A stretch of DNA of 64,000 nt from Streptomyces flaveolus (GTDB taxonomy: Bacteria > Actinomycetota > Actinomycetes > Streptomycetales > Streptomycetaceae): positions 558,001 to 622,000 of the forward strand of contig NZ_BMRV01000002.1 of NCBI RefSeq assembly GCF_014648815.1. Direction: 5' to 3'. How positions within the stretch are numbered: the stretch's first letter is position 1; each line of letters begins with the position of its first letter. The notes under the pieces were generated by a model. That model had not been told where the DNA came from, did no database searches, and saw only the letters and a program-made list of their open reading frames with translations. This document shows positions 39,026-48,920 of this stretch, one piece after another. The position numbers and the translations under genes were made by a program.

Positions 39026-39660
39026 TGGATAACTACCTTTCGTCCCTCAATGCGATAGCCGTTGCGGGCGAGACGCCCCACGACATCGACGAGCAGCCTT
39101 CGCTCGACTTCCTTGATGCGCTCGTGCAGAGCGCTCTCGTCGTCCTCGTCCCGGATCTCCACCACGCCCTGCGCGATGATCGGCCCGGTGTCGACGCCGT
39201 CGTCGACGAAGTGGACGGTGCAGCCGGTGACCCTGGCGCCGTACGCGAGCGCGTCCCGCACACCGTGGGCTCCCGGGAAGCTGGGGAGGAGGGCGGGGTG
39301 GGTGTTGACGAACCGCCCGCCGAACCGCGCGAGGAACTCCTTCCCCACGATCTTCATGAACCCGGCCGAGACGACGAGGTCCGGCTCGTGGGCGGCGACG
39401 GCCTCGGCGAGCGCCGCGTCCCACTCCTGGCGCGTCCCGTAGTCCTTGACCTTGCGCACGAAGGTCGGCAGCCCGGCGCGCTCGGCGCGCGCGAGGCCCT
39501 CGATGCCGTCGCGGTCGGCGCCGACCGCGACGATCTCGGCTCCGTAGGCCTCGACGCCGGTGGCGGCGATCTCGTCGAGGAGCGCCTGCAGATTGGTACC
39601 GGATCCGGAGACCAGCACGACGAGGCGCTTGGCTCGCCGGTCCACGGGCTTGGCGGCCAC
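39022..39660 (-). CDS. purN: Phosphoribosylglycinamide formyltransferase
   Basis: 212 aa. GART signatures: [18 protein letters not shown] (substrate loop), [27 protein letters not shown] (catalytic Asn-His) and [18 protein letters not shown] (catalytic Asp). It adds a formyl group from 10-formyl-THF to GAR in purine synthesis. Starts with GTG 39660. First gene of purN-purH; the 307 bases to the divergent gene hold an inverted repeat GCATTCG...CGAATGC. Confidence 0.96.
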   Translation of the reverse strand: MAAKPVDRRAKRLVVLVSGSGTNLQALLDEIAATGVEAYGAEIVAVGADRDGIEGLARAERAGLPTFVRKVKDYGTRQEWDAALAEAVAAHEPDLVVSAGFMKIVGKEFLARFGGRFVNTHPALLPSFPGAHGVRDALAYGARVTGCTVHFVDDGVDTGPIIAQGVVEIRDEDDESALHERIKEVERRLLVDVVGRLARNGYRIEGRKVVIQ

Positions 39661-39967
39661 GGTGGGGGCCTTTCTCGGGGGAGCGGGTCTGTGCGGTCGG
39701 CTCCCGCATTCGCCGGTTTGTACAGTCCTACGAATGCTTCGCGCCCCGGGATACGGGGAAGTCTACGAAGCGGCCGACCGTCAGCAACGATACCGGCACA
39801 CCGGACGGCCCCCTCGGGACGGGGGCGCGGCCGACAGGTAGCGTCTGCGTGGAGCCGGACCGGGAACGGGACCCGCGTGCCACGCGTTCACCAGTCGTGC
39901 CGCCCCGTTCGGGCCCTCCACTCCGTTGTCGCCAGTTCGTTATCGCCAAGGGGAAGACGCTCACTTG
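39661..39967. other. Divergent intergenic region purN / membrane-protein gene
   Basis: No gene seen. GCATTCG (39706-39712) and CGAATGC (39731-39737) form an inverted repeat 46-77 bases upstream of purN, a candidate operator for the purine operon. No ZTP riboswitch motifs are present. Confidence 0.5.
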
Positions 39968-40756
39968 ATGCCGGACCGCAGCCTGCGACTGCTCACGCTC
40001 CCCCAGCAGTCGGCGCAGCCAGACCAGCGCAGCGCCGTGTTGCTGCGGGAACGTCCCTCCACGCCGCCCGACTCCTCATCGGACCGGAAGAACGGCGACG
40101 AGCAGGGCGGCGGCACTCCCCAGGACGACAACCCGTTCGCCCCGCCCCCGGAGGGCTCCCCGGACCGCCCCTGGCAGCCGCGGCACCCGTCGGGCGGCGA
40201 CGGCTCGCAGGGCCCGCAGGGCGACGGCGGGCGCTCCCCGTGGGGCCGCCAGTGGAGCGACCGCCAGCCCGGCCGTTCCTCCGGCGGCTTCGGCGAGCGG
40301 CCCGGCGGCTCCGGCCCCGAGAGCCCGGGCGGCGGCGGGAGCCCGCGCTGGGACCCGACGGACCCCGCCCAGCGGCGCGCCCGCTATGCCCTCCTGTGCG
40401 GCATGTGGGCCCTGTTCTTCGCGCTCTTCAGCTGGTCGTACGTGGCCCTGCTGCTCGGCGCCCTCGCTCTGTACTGGGGCATCAGCTCCCTGCGTGCCAA
40501 GCCCCGCACCGCCACCGACCCGGACAACCCGGCCCCGGCCGCTCCCCAGGACGCCCGCCCCCAGCGGACCGCCGCGATCAGCGGCCTGGTCACGTCCTCC
40601 CTGGCCGTCCTCTTCGTCGCCGCGTCGTTCACCGCGCAGCTGGTCTACAGCGACTACTACACCTGCCAGAACGACGCCTTGACCAACGAGGCCGAACAGA
40701 CCTGCAGCAAGCTGCTCCCGGAACACCTGCGCGGAGTCCTGGGCACGGAAGACTGA
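39968..40756 (+). CDS. Two-TM membrane protein with disordered N-terminus
   Basis: 262 aa from ATG 39968. The first ~140 residues are Gly/Pro/Arg/Ser-rich and disordered. Then come two helices ([20 protein letters not shown] with [15 protein letters not shown], and [23 protein letters not shown]) and a short external tail with a Cys pair ([20 protein letters not shown]). It resembles DUF4190-type two-helix proteins. It lies between purN and the PerM-like gene, a spot conserved in actinobacteria, but its job is unknown. An upstream in-frame start at 39926 is possible. Confidence 0.72.
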   Translation: MPDRSLRLLTLPQQSAQPDQRSAVLLRERPSTPPDSSSDRKNGDEQGGGTPQDDNPFAPPPEGSPDRPWQPRHPSGGDGSQGPQGDGGRSPWGRQWSDRQPGRSSGGFGERPGGSGPESPGGGGSPRWDPTDPAQRRARYALLCGMWALFFALFSWSYVALLLGALALYWGISSLRAKPRTATDPDNPAPAAPQDARPQRTAAISGLVTSSLAVLFVAASFTAQLVYSDYYTCQNDALTNEAEQTCSKLLPEHLRGVLGTED

Positions 40757-40780
40757 CCGCGCCTGACCAGCCCGCCCGGC

Positions 40781-40885
40781 GCTTCAGCCCGTCCGGCGTT
40801 CGGGGACGAGGCCGTCCAGGCCGAAGGGGGGTCTGGGGGCGCAGCCCCCAGGGACGGGGAGGGAAGGGGCGGCGGGGGCGAAGAA
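40781..40885. repeat. Dispersed Streptomyces intergenic repeat between convergent genes
   Basis: Carries the well-known unit CAGCCCGTCCGGCGTTCGGG and then GACGAGGCCGTCCAGGCCGA, AGGGGGGTCTGGGGGCGCAG and CCCCCAGGGACGGGGAGGGA. The core hairpin is CTGGGGGC (40833-40840), loop GCA, GCCCCCAG (40844-40851). It fills the gap between two convergent stops (40756 and 40917) and probably acts as a bidirectional terminator. Confidence 0.75.
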
Positions 40886-40916
40886 AGCTCCACGGACGGA
40901 CACGGGGCCCCGCCGC

Positions 40917-42548
40917 TCAGTGCCCTCGCGGCGGCTTCCCCGCAGCGTCGACGGGCAGCAGATCGTACGCCTCCCCACCCCCCGACGACCGCCCCGCACC
41001 ACGCCCCCACCACTCCCCCACAGAAGGCATCCGCACCCACCCCCACCGCCCCCGGCCGGACCCGGCACCGGCACGCACACATCGCGTCCCGTCCCCCCGC
41101 CGCAACCACCACCGCCCCACCACGGCCACCGGCGCCCCCACCACCGTCACCCACGCCACCATCGCACCCCCGGCCTGCCACCACACCGGCCCGAACCGCG
41201 CCAGCCCCGCACCCCCGAGCGGCCCACCGGCCCACGCGGCCAACAGCGCGACCAGCCCCCCGCACAACAGCGCGGCCACCCACACCGCGACGACGGTCCG
41301 CCGCACGTCCCACGGCTCGACCGCGCCCCCACGCCGCTCCCCGGCCGCCTCCCGCCGCACCCCCGTCGTGGCGGACGCCACCGTGACGAACTGCGTCGTG
41401 GCGAATCCCACCGCCCCGCCCCCCACCGCGGCGACCCGCGCCGTGAACCACCCCACCGCCACCCCGGCCGCCAACGGCACCGCTCCCGCCGCCCAGTGCA
41501 GCGGCGTACCGGGCCCCGCGGCCGGCACCGCCGCCAGCAGCGGGAACGGCGGCAGCAGCGGAGCGGCGGAGGAGGACAGGGGCCCCACCACATGCCCGGC
41601 GCCGAGCACGAAACCCGGCCCGAGGCCGTACGCCGCCGCCCAGACGGCCGCGTTCGGCACCAGCGTCAGACAGAGCAGCAGCACGGCGAACTGCCCCGAC
41701 CACCCCTCGCTCAGCCGCAGGAAGGCCCCGCGCGCGGCGCCCCCGTGCCACACCAGCGAGGTCACGAGCAGCAGCGCTCCGCCCCCGACGAGCACCGTCA
41801 CCCCCGCGGCGGCGGCGCGCGTCGCGGCGCCCAGGCGCGCGTCCGGCAGCACGAGCAGCTCCCGCAGGTTCCGGGGCAGCACGCGCAGCGCCCGCCCCAC
41901 CGGACCGCCGGGACGGCCGAACGCCGTCCACGCGCCCGCACCCGCCGCCGCCATGGTGACCAGCGGCAGGCACACCGCGGTCCAGCCCGGGGAGGGCCGC
42001 AGTTCGCCGCCCGCCGCGTACAGCACGACGGGCGTGGCGACGCCGAGGTAGCCGACGACGACCCCGGCCCAGGCGAGGCGCGCGGAGAGGGGGTGCGGCC
42101 CGTCGCCCCGTCCCCCGGCCCCGCCCACGCGCACACCGACACCCGCCTTCGCGCCCGCCCCCACGGCCACCCCCACGCCGTCCCCCGGGTCCGTGGCGTC
42201 CCGGGCCGCCCGGTGCACCAGCCACACGGGCGGCACGAGCAGCAGCAGAGGCGTGACGCCCATGGGCGCGGGGACGCCGGAGAGCGTGTCGGTGCGGATC
42301 AGCTCGGCGCCGTGCGCCAGCACCCACAGCGCGGCGGCGACGTGCAGGGCGTCGCCGGGACCGCGGACGGGGTACGGCGAGCTGATCCACAGCAGCGTCA
42401 CGAGCACGGCGACCGCGGCCAGCCCGAGGCCCGCGGCGAACGCGCCGCCCAGGAGGCCGGCGGCCATTCCGGGCGCCCGGTCGTGCCACCGGGTGCGGAG
42501 CAGGGACAACGGGGCTCGGCGAGCGGTCGTCTGGATCACGCCCGCCAT
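40917..42548 (-). CDS. DUF6350 / PerM-like multi-pass membrane protein
   Basis: 543 aa, 12 or more hydrophobic helices separated by short loops, very Ala/Gly/Val-rich, with a Gly-rich loop (about residues 120-150, [15 protein letters not shown]) and an unstructured Arg-rich C-terminus. Its position beside purN and purH matches M. tuberculosis Rv0955 (perM)-purN-purH, and the topology fits DUF6350. PerM supports cell division by stabilising the divisome; that role is inferred here. Its own start ATG 42548 faces the XRE/sigma-like gene across 96 bases. Confidence 0.8.
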   Translation of the reverse strand: MAGVIQTTARRAPLSLLRTRWHDRAPGMAAGLLGGAFAAGLGLAAVAVLVTLLWISSPYPVRGPGDALHVAAALWVLAHGAELIRTDTLSGVPAPMGVTPLLLLVPPVWLVHRAARDATDPGDGVGVAVGAGAKAGVGVRVGGAGGRGDGPHPLSARLAWAGVVVGYLGVATPVVLYAAGGELRPSPGWTAVCLPLVTMAAAGAGAWTAFGRPGGPVGRALRVLPRNLRELLVLPDARLGAATRAAAAGVTVLVGGGALLLVTSLVWHGGAARGAFLRLSEGWSGQFAVLLLCLTLVPNAAVWAAAYGLGPGFVLGAGHVVGPLSSSAAPLLPPFPLLAAVPAAGPGTPLHWAAGAVPLAAGVAVGWFTARVAAVGGGAVGFATTQFVTVASATTGVRREAAGERRGGAVEPWDVRRTVVAVWVAALLCGGLVALLAAWAGGPLGGAGLARFGPVWWQAGGAMVAWVTVVGAPVAVVGRWWLRRGDGTRCVRAGAGSGRGRWGWVRMPSVGEWWGRGAGRSSGGGEAYDLLPVDAAGKPPRGH

Positions 42549-42604
42549 GCTCCCAACGACACGCGCTTTCGCGGCGTAACGAGCGAAGCACCGTTGTGTC
42601 GCTC

Positions 42605-42640
42605 AATATACGTTTATGTACCTTTTCGTACGGAGGGGTG
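42605..42640 (+). promoter_or_regulatory. AT-rich promoter/operator region of the XRE/sigma-like gene
   Basis: Bases 42605-42640 are unusually AT-rich for this genome, with ATATACG, TTTATGTACC, TTTTCGTACG and the repeated GTAC spacing (GTAC-CTTTTC-GTAC at 42617-42630). GGAGGGG at 42632-42638 is the ribosome site. Confidence 0.45.
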
Positions 42641-42644
42641 TCCT

Positions 42645-43754
42645 GTGAAGCGGAGCCCCGCACCCCCGCTCCCTCCTCCCGAGGTGCGCCGACGCGTGCG
42701 GGTGACCGCCACGCTGACGCAGGATCAGGTCGCCGAGCGGGTGGGTGTCACCCGCGAGACGGTCGCCGCGTGGGAGAGCGGCCGCGAGACTCCGCGCGGC
42801 CGGAAACGGGACGCGTACGCGAAGCTGCTGGGCACCCTGGCCGACGCGTCGCCGGCCGGACAGCCGCAGCCGGAACCCGTACCCGAACCGGCGCCGAAGT
42901 CCGTGCCCGTGGTCGTGGCCGTCGGTGGCGGACCGGCGAAGACGGCGCCGCCGCCCGCGTTGACGCCCGCTCAGGCCTTCGACGCGTTGTACGAGTTCGG
43001 CGCCCCCGCCCTCGTACGCCAGGCGTACCTGCTGACGGGTCGCCGCGAGCTGGCGCGCGAGTCGGTGGAGCGGGCCTTCCAACTCGCCTGGGAGCACTGG
43101 CCCGAGGTGGCCAGGGACCGGGACCCGGTGGGCTGGGTGCGCGCGACGGCGTACGAGTACGCCCTCTCACCGTGGCACCGGTTCCGGCGGCGCCACCGGC
43201 AGCCGGAACCGCCGCCCGCCGATCCCGCCGACCGCACCCTGCTGAAGGCCCTGCTGAAGCTCCCCCCGCCGCACCGCCGCACGCTCCTGCTGTACGACGG
43301 CGTCGGCCTCGACCTGCCCGAGACGGCCGCGGAGACGGAGGCGAGCACCCCGGCGGCGGCCGGCCGGCTGATGCGCGCCCGTGAGGCCGTCGCCGACCGG
43401 CTGCCCGAGCTGGGCGACCCCGAGGTACTGCACCGCCGGCTGGCCGAGCTGGCGTCCACCGAGCGTCTGCGGGCGTCCCGGCCGCCGACGGTGCGGGCGG
43501 GCAGCGAACGCCGGGCGCGATTCTGGACGCGGGCCGCGATCGCCTTCACGGTCACCCTGATCGGGACCACGGCCCTGACGCTGCGCACGGCTCCGACCCA
43601 CTACGAGCCGCCCGTGCCCCGGGGTGAGGCGGTGGGCGGCGTACCGCCCAGGGTGGCGCCGGGCGCGCTGTCGGACGAGGAGCTGGAGCTGCGTCAGAAG
43701 CTGCGCGACGAGCTCCAGGACGGGCCGGAGCGGCTGGTGCCGAGAACCGGGTGA
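42645..43754 (+). CDS. XRE HTH fused to a sigma-70-like region and a TM helix
   Basis: 369 aa from GTG 42645 (GGAGGGG upstream). Residues about 12-62 are an XRE helix-turn-helix (VRVTATLTQDQVAERVGVTR, ETVAAWESGRETPRG). A Pro-rich linker leads to a sigma-region-2-like part (about 110-185: AFDALYEFGAPALVRQAYLL and ESVERAFQLAWEHWPE, then VGWVRATAYEYALSPWHRFR) and a region-4-like stretch (LLKLPPPHRRTLLLYDGVGL, DLPETAAETEASTP). One TM helix (about 295-315, ARFWTRAAIAFTVTLIGTTA) precedes an external tail. Probably a membrane-tethered regulator derived from an ECF sigma factor. Confidence 0.75.
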   Translation: MKRSPAPPLPPPEVRRRVRVTATLTQDQVAERVGVTRETVAAWESGRETPRGRKRDAYAKLLGTLADASPAGQPQPEPVPEPAPKSVPVVVAVGGGPAKTAPPPALTPAQAFDALYEFGAPALVRQAYLLTGRRELARESVERAFQLAWEHWPEVARDRDPVGWVRATAYEYALSPWHRFRRRHRQPEPPPADPADRTLLKALLKLPPPHRRTLLLYDGVGLDLPETAAETEASTPAAAGRLMRAREAVADRLPELGDPEVLHRRLAELASTERLRASRPPTVRAGSERRARFWTRAAIAFTVTLIGTTALTLRTAPTHYEPPVPRGEAVGGVPPRVAPGALSDEELELRQKLRDELQDGPERLVPRTG

Positions 43755-43816
43755 GCGGGGGGCCGGGTGAGTGGGTGGGCCGGGTGGGCCGGGTGAGCGG
43801 GAGGGCCGCCGGAACG

Positions 43817-43855
43817 CGAGTGGGCCCGCCCCCCGTGCGGGAGCGGGCCCACTCG
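43817..43855 (-). terminator. Terminator of sucCD
   Basis: CGAGTGGGCCCGC (43817-43829) pairs with GCGGGCCCACTCG (43843-43855), 13-bp perfect stem. It lies 16-54 bases past the sucD stop and may also serve the convergent upstream gene. Confidence 0.85.
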
Positions 43856-43870
43856 TGTGGTGCGGGTCGC

Positions 43871-44755
43871 TCAGCCGGCGAGGATCTCGCGGGCGAGCTT
43901 CGCCGTCTCGGTCGGCGTCTTGCCGACCTTGACGCCGGCGGCCTCCAGGGCCTCCTTCTTGGCCTGTGCGGTGCCAGAAGAACCGGAGACGATGGCGCCG
44001 GCGTGGCCCATGGTCTTGCCCTCGGGCGCGGTGAAGCCCGCGACGTAGCCGACGACCGGCTTGGTCACGTTCTTCGCGATGAAGTCCGCGGCCCGCTCCT
44101 CGGCGTCGCCACCGATCTCGCCGATCATGACGATCAGGTCGGTCTCGGGGTCGGCCTCGAACGCGGCGAGCGCGTCGATGTGCGTGGTGCCGATGATCGG
44201 GTCGCCACCGATGCCGACGGCGGTCGAGAAGCCGATGTCACGCAGCTCGTACATCATCTGGTACGTCAGCGTGCCGGACTTCGAGACCAGGCCGATGCGG
44301 CCCGGCTTCGTGATGTCGCCCGGGATGATGCCGACGTTCGACTGGCCCGGGGTGATGATGCCGGGGCAGTTCGGGCCGATGATCCGGGTCTTGTTGCCCT
44401 TCTTGCCGGCGTACGCCCAGAACGACGCCGAGTCGTGCACGGCGATGCCCTCGGTGATCACGACGGCCAGCGGGATCTCCGCGTCGATGGCCTCGACGAC
44501 CGCGTCCTTGGTGAACTTCTCCGGCACGAAGATGACGGAGACGTTCGCGCCGGTCTTCTCGATGGCCTCCTTGACGGTGCCGAAGACCGGTACCTCGGTG
44601 CCGTCGAAGTCCACGGACTGACCCGCCTTGCGCGGGTTGACGCCGCCCACGACGTTGGTGCCGTCGCCGAGCATGAGCTTGGTGTGCTTCATGCCGGTGG
44701 CGCCGGTCATGCCCTGGACGATGACCTTGCTGTCCTTGTTGAGCCAGATAGCCAT
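43871..44755 (-). CDS. sucD: Succinate-CoA ligase alpha subunit
   Basis: 294 aa. CoA-binding domain starts [34 protein letters not shown]; and the phosphohistidine loop [20 protein letters not shown]. With SucC it makes ATP/GTP from succinyl-CoA, the TCA substrate-level phosphorylation step. Second gene of sucCD, 28 bases after the sucC stop. Confidence 0.97.
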   Translation of the reverse strand: MAIWLNKDSKVIVQGMTGATGMKHTKLMLGDGTNVVGGVNPRKAGQSVDFDGTEVPVFGTVKEAIEKTGANVSVIFVPEKFTKDAVVEAIDAEIPLAVVITEGIAVHDSASFWAYAGKKGNKTRIIGPNCPGIITPGQSNVGIIPGDITKPGRIGLVSKSGTLTYQMMYELRDIGFSTAVGIGGDPIIGTTHIDALAAFEADPETDLIVMIGEIGGDAEERAADFIAKNVTKPVVGYVAGFTAPEGKTMGHAGAIVSGSSGTAQAKKEALEAAGVKVGKTPTETAKLAREILAG

Positions 44756-44783
44756 GGTGTGTTGGTGTCCTCGTCCTAAGTGC

Positions 44784-45965
44784 TTACTTGGCGGCGTGGG
44801 CCAGCTCGGCGGCCTTGTCGGCCGCGCCGTCCATGGTGTCGACGCGCTGGACCAGCGGGTGGTTGGCGTCGGTGAGGATCTTGCGGCCCAGCTCGGCGTT
44901 GTTGCCGTCGAGGCGGACGACGAGCGGCTTCTCGACCTTCTCGCCGCGGTCCTCCAGGAGCTTCAGCGCCTGGACGATGCCGTTGGCGACCTCGTCGCAG
45001 GCGGTGATGCCGCCGAAGACGTTGACGAAGACGGACTTGACGTCCGGGTCGCCGAGGATGATCTCCAGGCCGTTCGCCATGACCTGGGCGGAGGCACCGC
45101 CACCGATGTCCAGGAAGTTGGCGGGCTTCACGTTGCCGTGCTTCTCACCGGCGTACGCGACGACGTCCAGGGTGCTCATGACGAGACCCGCGCCGTTGCC
45201 GATGATGCCGACCTCACCGTCGAGCTTGACGTAGTTGAGGTTCTTCTCCTTGGCAGCGGCCTCGAGCGGGTTGGCCGCGGCCTTGTCGTGGAGGGCCTCG
45301 AAGTCGGGGTGACGGAACTCGGCGTTGTCGTCGAGCGACACCTTGCCGTCCAGGGCGAGGACCTCGCCCGAGGCGACCTTGGCCAGCGGGTTGACCTCGA
45401 CCAGGAGGGCGTCCTCCTTGATGAAGGTGTCCCACAGCTTGACCAGGACGTTGACGACCTTGTCGGCGACCTCGGCCGGGAACTTCGCGGCCTCGACGAT
45501 CTCGCGCGCCTTCTCCGGCGTCACACCGTCGATGGCGTCGATCGGGGTCTTGGCGACGGCCTCCGGACGGGTGGCGGCCACCTCCTCGATCTCCATGCCG
45601 CCCTCGACGGAGGCGATGGAGAGGAACGTGCGGTTGGCACGGTCGAGGAGGAAGGAGACGTAGTACTCCTCGACGATCTCCGGAGCGGTCTCGGCGATCA
45701 TCACCTTGTGGACCGTGTGGCCCTTGATGTCCATGCCGAGGATGTCCGTCGCCCGGGCGACGGCCTCGTCCGGGGTGGCGGCGAGCTTCACGCCACCGGC
45801 CTTGCCGCGGCCACCGACCTTCACCTGAGCCTTGACGACGGACTTGCCGCCCAGACGCTCGGTGATCTCGCGCGCCGCCTCAGGCGTGTCGATGACTTCA
45901 CCGGCCAGCACCGGTACATCGTGCTTGGCGAAGAGGTCCCTCGCCTGGTACTCGAACAGGTCCAC
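44784..45965 (-). CDS. sucC: Succinate-CoA ligase beta subunit
   Basis: 393 aa. ATP-grasp N-terminus [38 protein letters not shown]-terminal domain [20 protein letters not shown] and [20 protein letters not shown]. First gene of the pair. Start ATG 45965; 556 bases upstream contain a possible Crp site and two terminators of a leftward gene. Confidence 0.97.
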   Translation of the reverse strand: MDLFEYQARDLFAKHDVPVLAGEVIDTPEAAREITERLGGKSVVKAQVKVGGRGKAGGVKLAATPDEAVARATDILGMDIKGHTVHKVMIAETAPEIVEEYYVSFLLDRANRTFLSIASVEGGMEIEEVAATRPEAVAKTPIDAIDGVTPEKAREIVEAAKFPAEVADKVVNVLVKLWDTFIKEDALLVEVNPLAKVASGEVLALDGKVSLDDNAEFRHPDFEALHDKAAANPLEAAAKEKNLNYVKLDGEVGIIGNGAGLVMSTLDVVAYAGEKHGNVKPANFLDIGGGASAQVMANGLEIILGDPDVKSVFVNVFGGITACDEVANGIVQALKLLEDRGEKVEKPLVVRLDGNNAELGRKILTDANHPLVQRVDTMDGAADKAAELAHAAK

Positions 45966-46146
45966 GCGCTTCCGTCCCTATCAGTGATCTCGCGGTTCGT
46001 TGGATGCGTGGGCGTGCCGCGAAGGGCAACGTGACGTCCGCTGTGTCACAAGGGGGGCGCACACGGTGACCGAGCGCGCGGCATGTCCGTCTCGCAGGTT
46101 ATCGCCGCTTGCGGGGGGTCCCTAAATCGAGGGTCACACCTGAGCG

Positions 46147-46160
46147 GTGATACCTGTCAC
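46147..46160. promoter_or_regulatory. Candidate Crp-type site upstream of sucCD
   Basis: GTGATACCTGTCAC fits the published Streptomyces Crp consensus GTG(N)6GNCAC exactly. It is also a near-palindrome (GTGA/TCAC), 182-195 bases upstream of the sucC ATG. Regulation of sucCD by Crp is inference. Confidence 0.45.
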
Positions 46161-46232
46161 ATGATGCCGCCCTCACTGGCACGGGGTGCCGGATGTGAGG
46201 GGTGCAAAGGGGCCGGACCTGCCAGGGGTGAG

Positions 46233-46268
46233 GGACCTCACCGGGTTGGGGTTGACCCGGTGAGGTCC
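46233..46268 (-). terminator. Terminator hairpin 1 downstream of the repetitive secreted protein
   Basis: GGACCTCACCGGGT (46233-46246) with ACCCGGTGAGGTCC (46255-46268), 14-bp stem, 8-base loop. Confidence 0.8.
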
Positions 46269-46277
46269 GTGGTGCTC

Positions 46278-46311
46278 CTCCGAGGGGCCGCACGGGTGCG
46301 GCCCCTCGGAG
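46278..46311 (-). terminator. Terminator hairpin 2 downstream of the repetitive secreted protein
   Basis: CTCCGAGGGGCCGCA (46278-46292) with TGCGGCCCCTCGGAG (46297-46311), 15-bp stem and CGGG tetraloop. It is tandem with hairpin 1. Confidence 0.82.
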
Positions 46312-46521
46312 GGCGGGCCGGCTGATCCCCACCCCAATGGGGACCGACCGGCACCGTCCGCAGGGTTTCGGCCGGACGGGTGCCGACGGCTTTCGGCCGT
46401 CCGTCCGGGGCCTGAGGCCCTCACGGAGTCTCTTGCCCGCCCCGACGCCGTTCGCCGCCGCGCCGCCGGGGGCGTGGGGGCGTCCGCTCACCGGTCGGGG
46501 CGCGGGGCGGGCCGGGGTCGG

Positions 46522-47589
46522 TCAGAGGCGGTGCGGGGCGGCCACCCGGTACGCGCCCTGCGCGTAGCCCGGGGTGAGCGACTCGGCGAGCCCGTCGGCA
46601 CCGGTGACGGCGTGGCCGGTCAGCGCACCGGCCTCGCCCGCCACGCCGTACCCGACGGGCGCGGCCCGCCCGGCGACGCCGTCGGCGAACGGGGCGACCT
46701 CACCGGCCACCCCCTCGGCGAAGGGCGCCGCCTGGCCCCCGACGCCGTACGCCAGCTGTGCGGCGCTGCCGCCGACGCCCCGCACGAGAGGCCGGACGGT
46801 GTCCGTGACGGCCTCGATCACGGGCCGCACGGCGTCGGTGACGCCCGCCGTGAACGGCGGCACCTCGCCCACGACCCCCTCGGCGAGCAGGCCGGCCTGC
46901 CCCGTCGTCCCGTACGCGAACGGCGGCACCTCCTCCACGACCCCGGCCGCGAGGTGCCGCACGTCGCCCGCGGCGCCGTACGCCAGCCCGCCGGCGTCCC
47001 GCACGGCCTGACCGGCGACGGGCACGACCCCGTCCACGGCGGTGTTCGCGACCGGCGGCAGCACGGCGTCCCTGGTGTCGCCGGTGGCCTGGCCGAGCAG
47101 GCCGGTGGCGTACGGCGGCACGTCCGCGACGACGCCTTCCATGACCGGGACGACCCCGGCCACGGCACGCTCGGCGACCGGCACCGCGCCGGTCACGGCA
47201 CGCTCGGCGACCGGCGGGGCGACCGCGTCGACCGTCTCCCGCGCGGCGGCCGGGGCCTGCGCCCGGGCCTGCTCCAGCTCGGGCGCGAAGGCGGAGAGCG
47301 GGCCGAAGAGGTAGTCGACGTCGTCGTCGCCCTGGACCGTGCGGTCCGGCCCGGCGGTGACACCGGCGGCCGGGGCGGCGACGTCCTGCCGGACCGTGGC
47401 GATGTCGTCGGCCGTCGCGGCCACGGCCTCCGTGGCGTCGGCGGTCGTGTCCGCGGCGGTCTGCGGCACGTCCGGTACGGACACGGGGGCGGCGGGCAGC
47501 TCCTCCGCGCCGGCCACGGCCGAGCCCAGTGCCCAGGCGCCGGAGACGCCGGCGGCGATGACGAGGGAACGGCGGATGTTCTTGTTCAT
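46522..47589 (-). CDS. Secreted Ala/Val/Gly/Pro repeat protein
   Basis: 355 aa. Signal peptide MNKNIRRSLVIAAGVSGAWA then LGSAVAGAEE. The mature chain is almost all Ala, Val, Gly and Pro in repeating units such as GVVEEVPPFAYG, GVVGEVPPFTAGV and GVAGEVAPFADGV. There are no cysteines and no recognisable domain. Such proteins may form an extracellular coat or matrix, which is inference. Start ATG 47589. The second of two similar secreted genes, 234 bases apart. Confidence 0.72.
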   Translation of the reverse strand: MNKNIRRSLVIAAGVSGAWALGSAVAGAEELPAAPVSVPDVPQTAADTTADATEAVAATADDIATVRQDVAAPAAGVTAGPDRTVQGDDDVDYLFGPLSAFAPELEQARAQAPAAARETVDAVAPPVAERAVTGAVPVAERAVAGVVPVMEGVVADVPPYATGLLGQATGDTRDAVLPPVANTAVDGVVPVAGQAVRDAGGLAYGAAGDVRHLAAGVVEEVPPFAYGTTGQAGLLAEGVVGEVPPFTAGVTDAVRPVIEAVTDTVRPLVRGVGGSAAQLAYGVGGQAAPFAEGVAGEVAPFADGVAGRAAPVGYGVAGEAGALTGHAVTGADGLAESLTPGYAQGAYRVAAPHRL

Positions 47590-47823
47590 GGGTACGTCAG
47601 GTCCTTCGGAAGACTGGGGGACATGTCCGGTGCCGGGCCGGTGACGCTCCACCGCGGTCGCGTCGTCGAGCACGGACGGCTCACGACCGGCGACCCACGG
47701 CTTCGGGTGCGTACGGCTCCGGCGGCTTCCGTCCGGGCCAGGGGAAGGCGTCCCGGACGGACGGGCGGGCTCTCCACGCCCGCGCGGCAGATCCGCGGCG
47801 GAGGGAGGGCGGCGGCGCCTGTC

Positions 47824-48780
47824 CTAGGCCGGAGAGACGGGAATGTCCCGGTACCGCTCCCGGGGCTCGGGCACGTCGGCGTGTGCGACGGCGCCGGGCA
47901 CGAGCCGGACCGGTACCTGGTGGTGCGGGGCGATCGCGTGGGCGTCGCCGTGACGCGGCGCGCCGCCGTCGGCGCCCGCGCCGGCGCCGAGCGCACCGTC
48001 GGCGCCGCCGGTGGGCGCCTGGTGGGCCGGGCTGTGGACGGTGGGCCCCGAGGTGACGTCTCGGGCGTCGTCGTGCGCCGTGAAGCGGGTCCCGTCGTCC
48101 CCGTCGAGCCCCGGCCCGTACGCGACCGTGACGATCGCCGCGTCTGCCGGGCCGTCGGAGGCATCCCGGGCGTCTGCGCCGTCGGCTTCGGTGACGCCAG
48201 CGTCGGCGTCGGCGTCGGCGTCCGGAGTGGTCGGCGGCGCGGTCGCGGGGTCCGGTTCCTGGTCGCCCGGGATCAGCCGCACGGGCGGTTCGGGCAGGTC
48301 GGGGCCGTCGGGCAGGCCGGAGACGTCCGGCAGCGTCGACAGCGGCGGCGACGAGGGGACCGGGGGCAGGGAGGGCGACGGCTGCGGCAACGCCTCCAGC
48401 GGCGGCACCTCGGCCGGCACGGCCGCCCCGAGCTCCTCGGTCACCGCTGCCACCACGTCACCGACCGGCCGCACGACCACGTCCGTCACCGTGCGGACGA
48501 CGTGACCGGTCACCGGGCGGAGGACGTCCCGCACCGCCGGACCGGCGGGAGGCACCTCGACAGCGGGAGACGCCTGCGCGAGCTCGACCGGAACGATGGC
48601 CGGCATCCTGCCCACGGCCTCCGGCACCGACGGCACGCCCTCGGCCGCCTGCGCCCGCTCCCCGCAGACCACACCCAGCAGGAACAACCCGCCCACCAGC
48701 AGCGCCAGGCGCAGCGCACGCCACCCGGCCGCCGTGCGCATCACGCGCAGAGCGGCTCCGGGCAGGGCGGCTGACGGCAT
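47824..48780 (-). CDS. Secreted or membrane-anchored Pro/Ala/Asp-rich protein
   Basis: 318 aa. An N-terminal hydrophobic segment (LRLALLVGGLFLLGVVCG, Cys at end) may be a signal peptide or lipobox-like anchor. The rest is low-complexity: Pro/Val-rich, then an Asp/Ala-rich stretch (DADADADAG). No domain recognised. ATG 48780 is preferred; a TTG three bases earlier is also possible. Together with the next gene it suggests a surface-protein pair. Confidence 0.65.
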   Translation of the reverse strand: MPSAALPGAALRVMRTAAGWRALRLALLVGGLFLLGVVCGERAQAAEGVPSVPEAVGRMPAIVPVELAQASPAVEVPPAGPAVRDVLRPVTGHVVRTVTDVVVRPVGDVVAAVTEELGAAVPAEVPPLEALPQPSPSLPPVPSSPPLSTLPDVSGLPDGPDLPEPPVRLIPGDQEPDPATAPPTTPDADADADAGVTEADGADARDASDGPADAAIVTVAYGPGLDGDDGTRFTAHDDARDVTSGPTVHSPAHQAPTGGADGALGAGAGADGGAPRHGDAHAIAPHHQVPVRLVPGAVAHADVPEPRERYRDIPVSPA

Positions 48781-48920
48781 CAAGGGAGTTTCCTCCGGTG
48801 CGGCGAACGGACGCGCGATCCTCGCACGGGACTCCGGAGGTTGCGCAAGCTCCCCGTTACCGATGGGTAGTCATGTCCGTTTTGCCGCACGGAAACGAGC
48901 CACCGTACATCGACACATCC

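Larger units (their letters stand above)
45966..46521. other. 556-base intergenic region upstream of sucC
   Basis: No gene is supported. It contains the sucC promoter region, a candidate Crp site (46147-46160) and two strong hairpins (46233-46268, 46278-46311). The hairpins lie upstream of sucC but far past the stop (46522) of the next leftward gene, so they probably end that gene's transcript. Confidence 0.65.

Noticed and set aside
39661..39967. A ZTP riboswitch upstream of purN/purH or folD
   Set aside because: GACTGGCG, GGGGAGCG and CGCCTGGGC blocks are all absent in both leaders.
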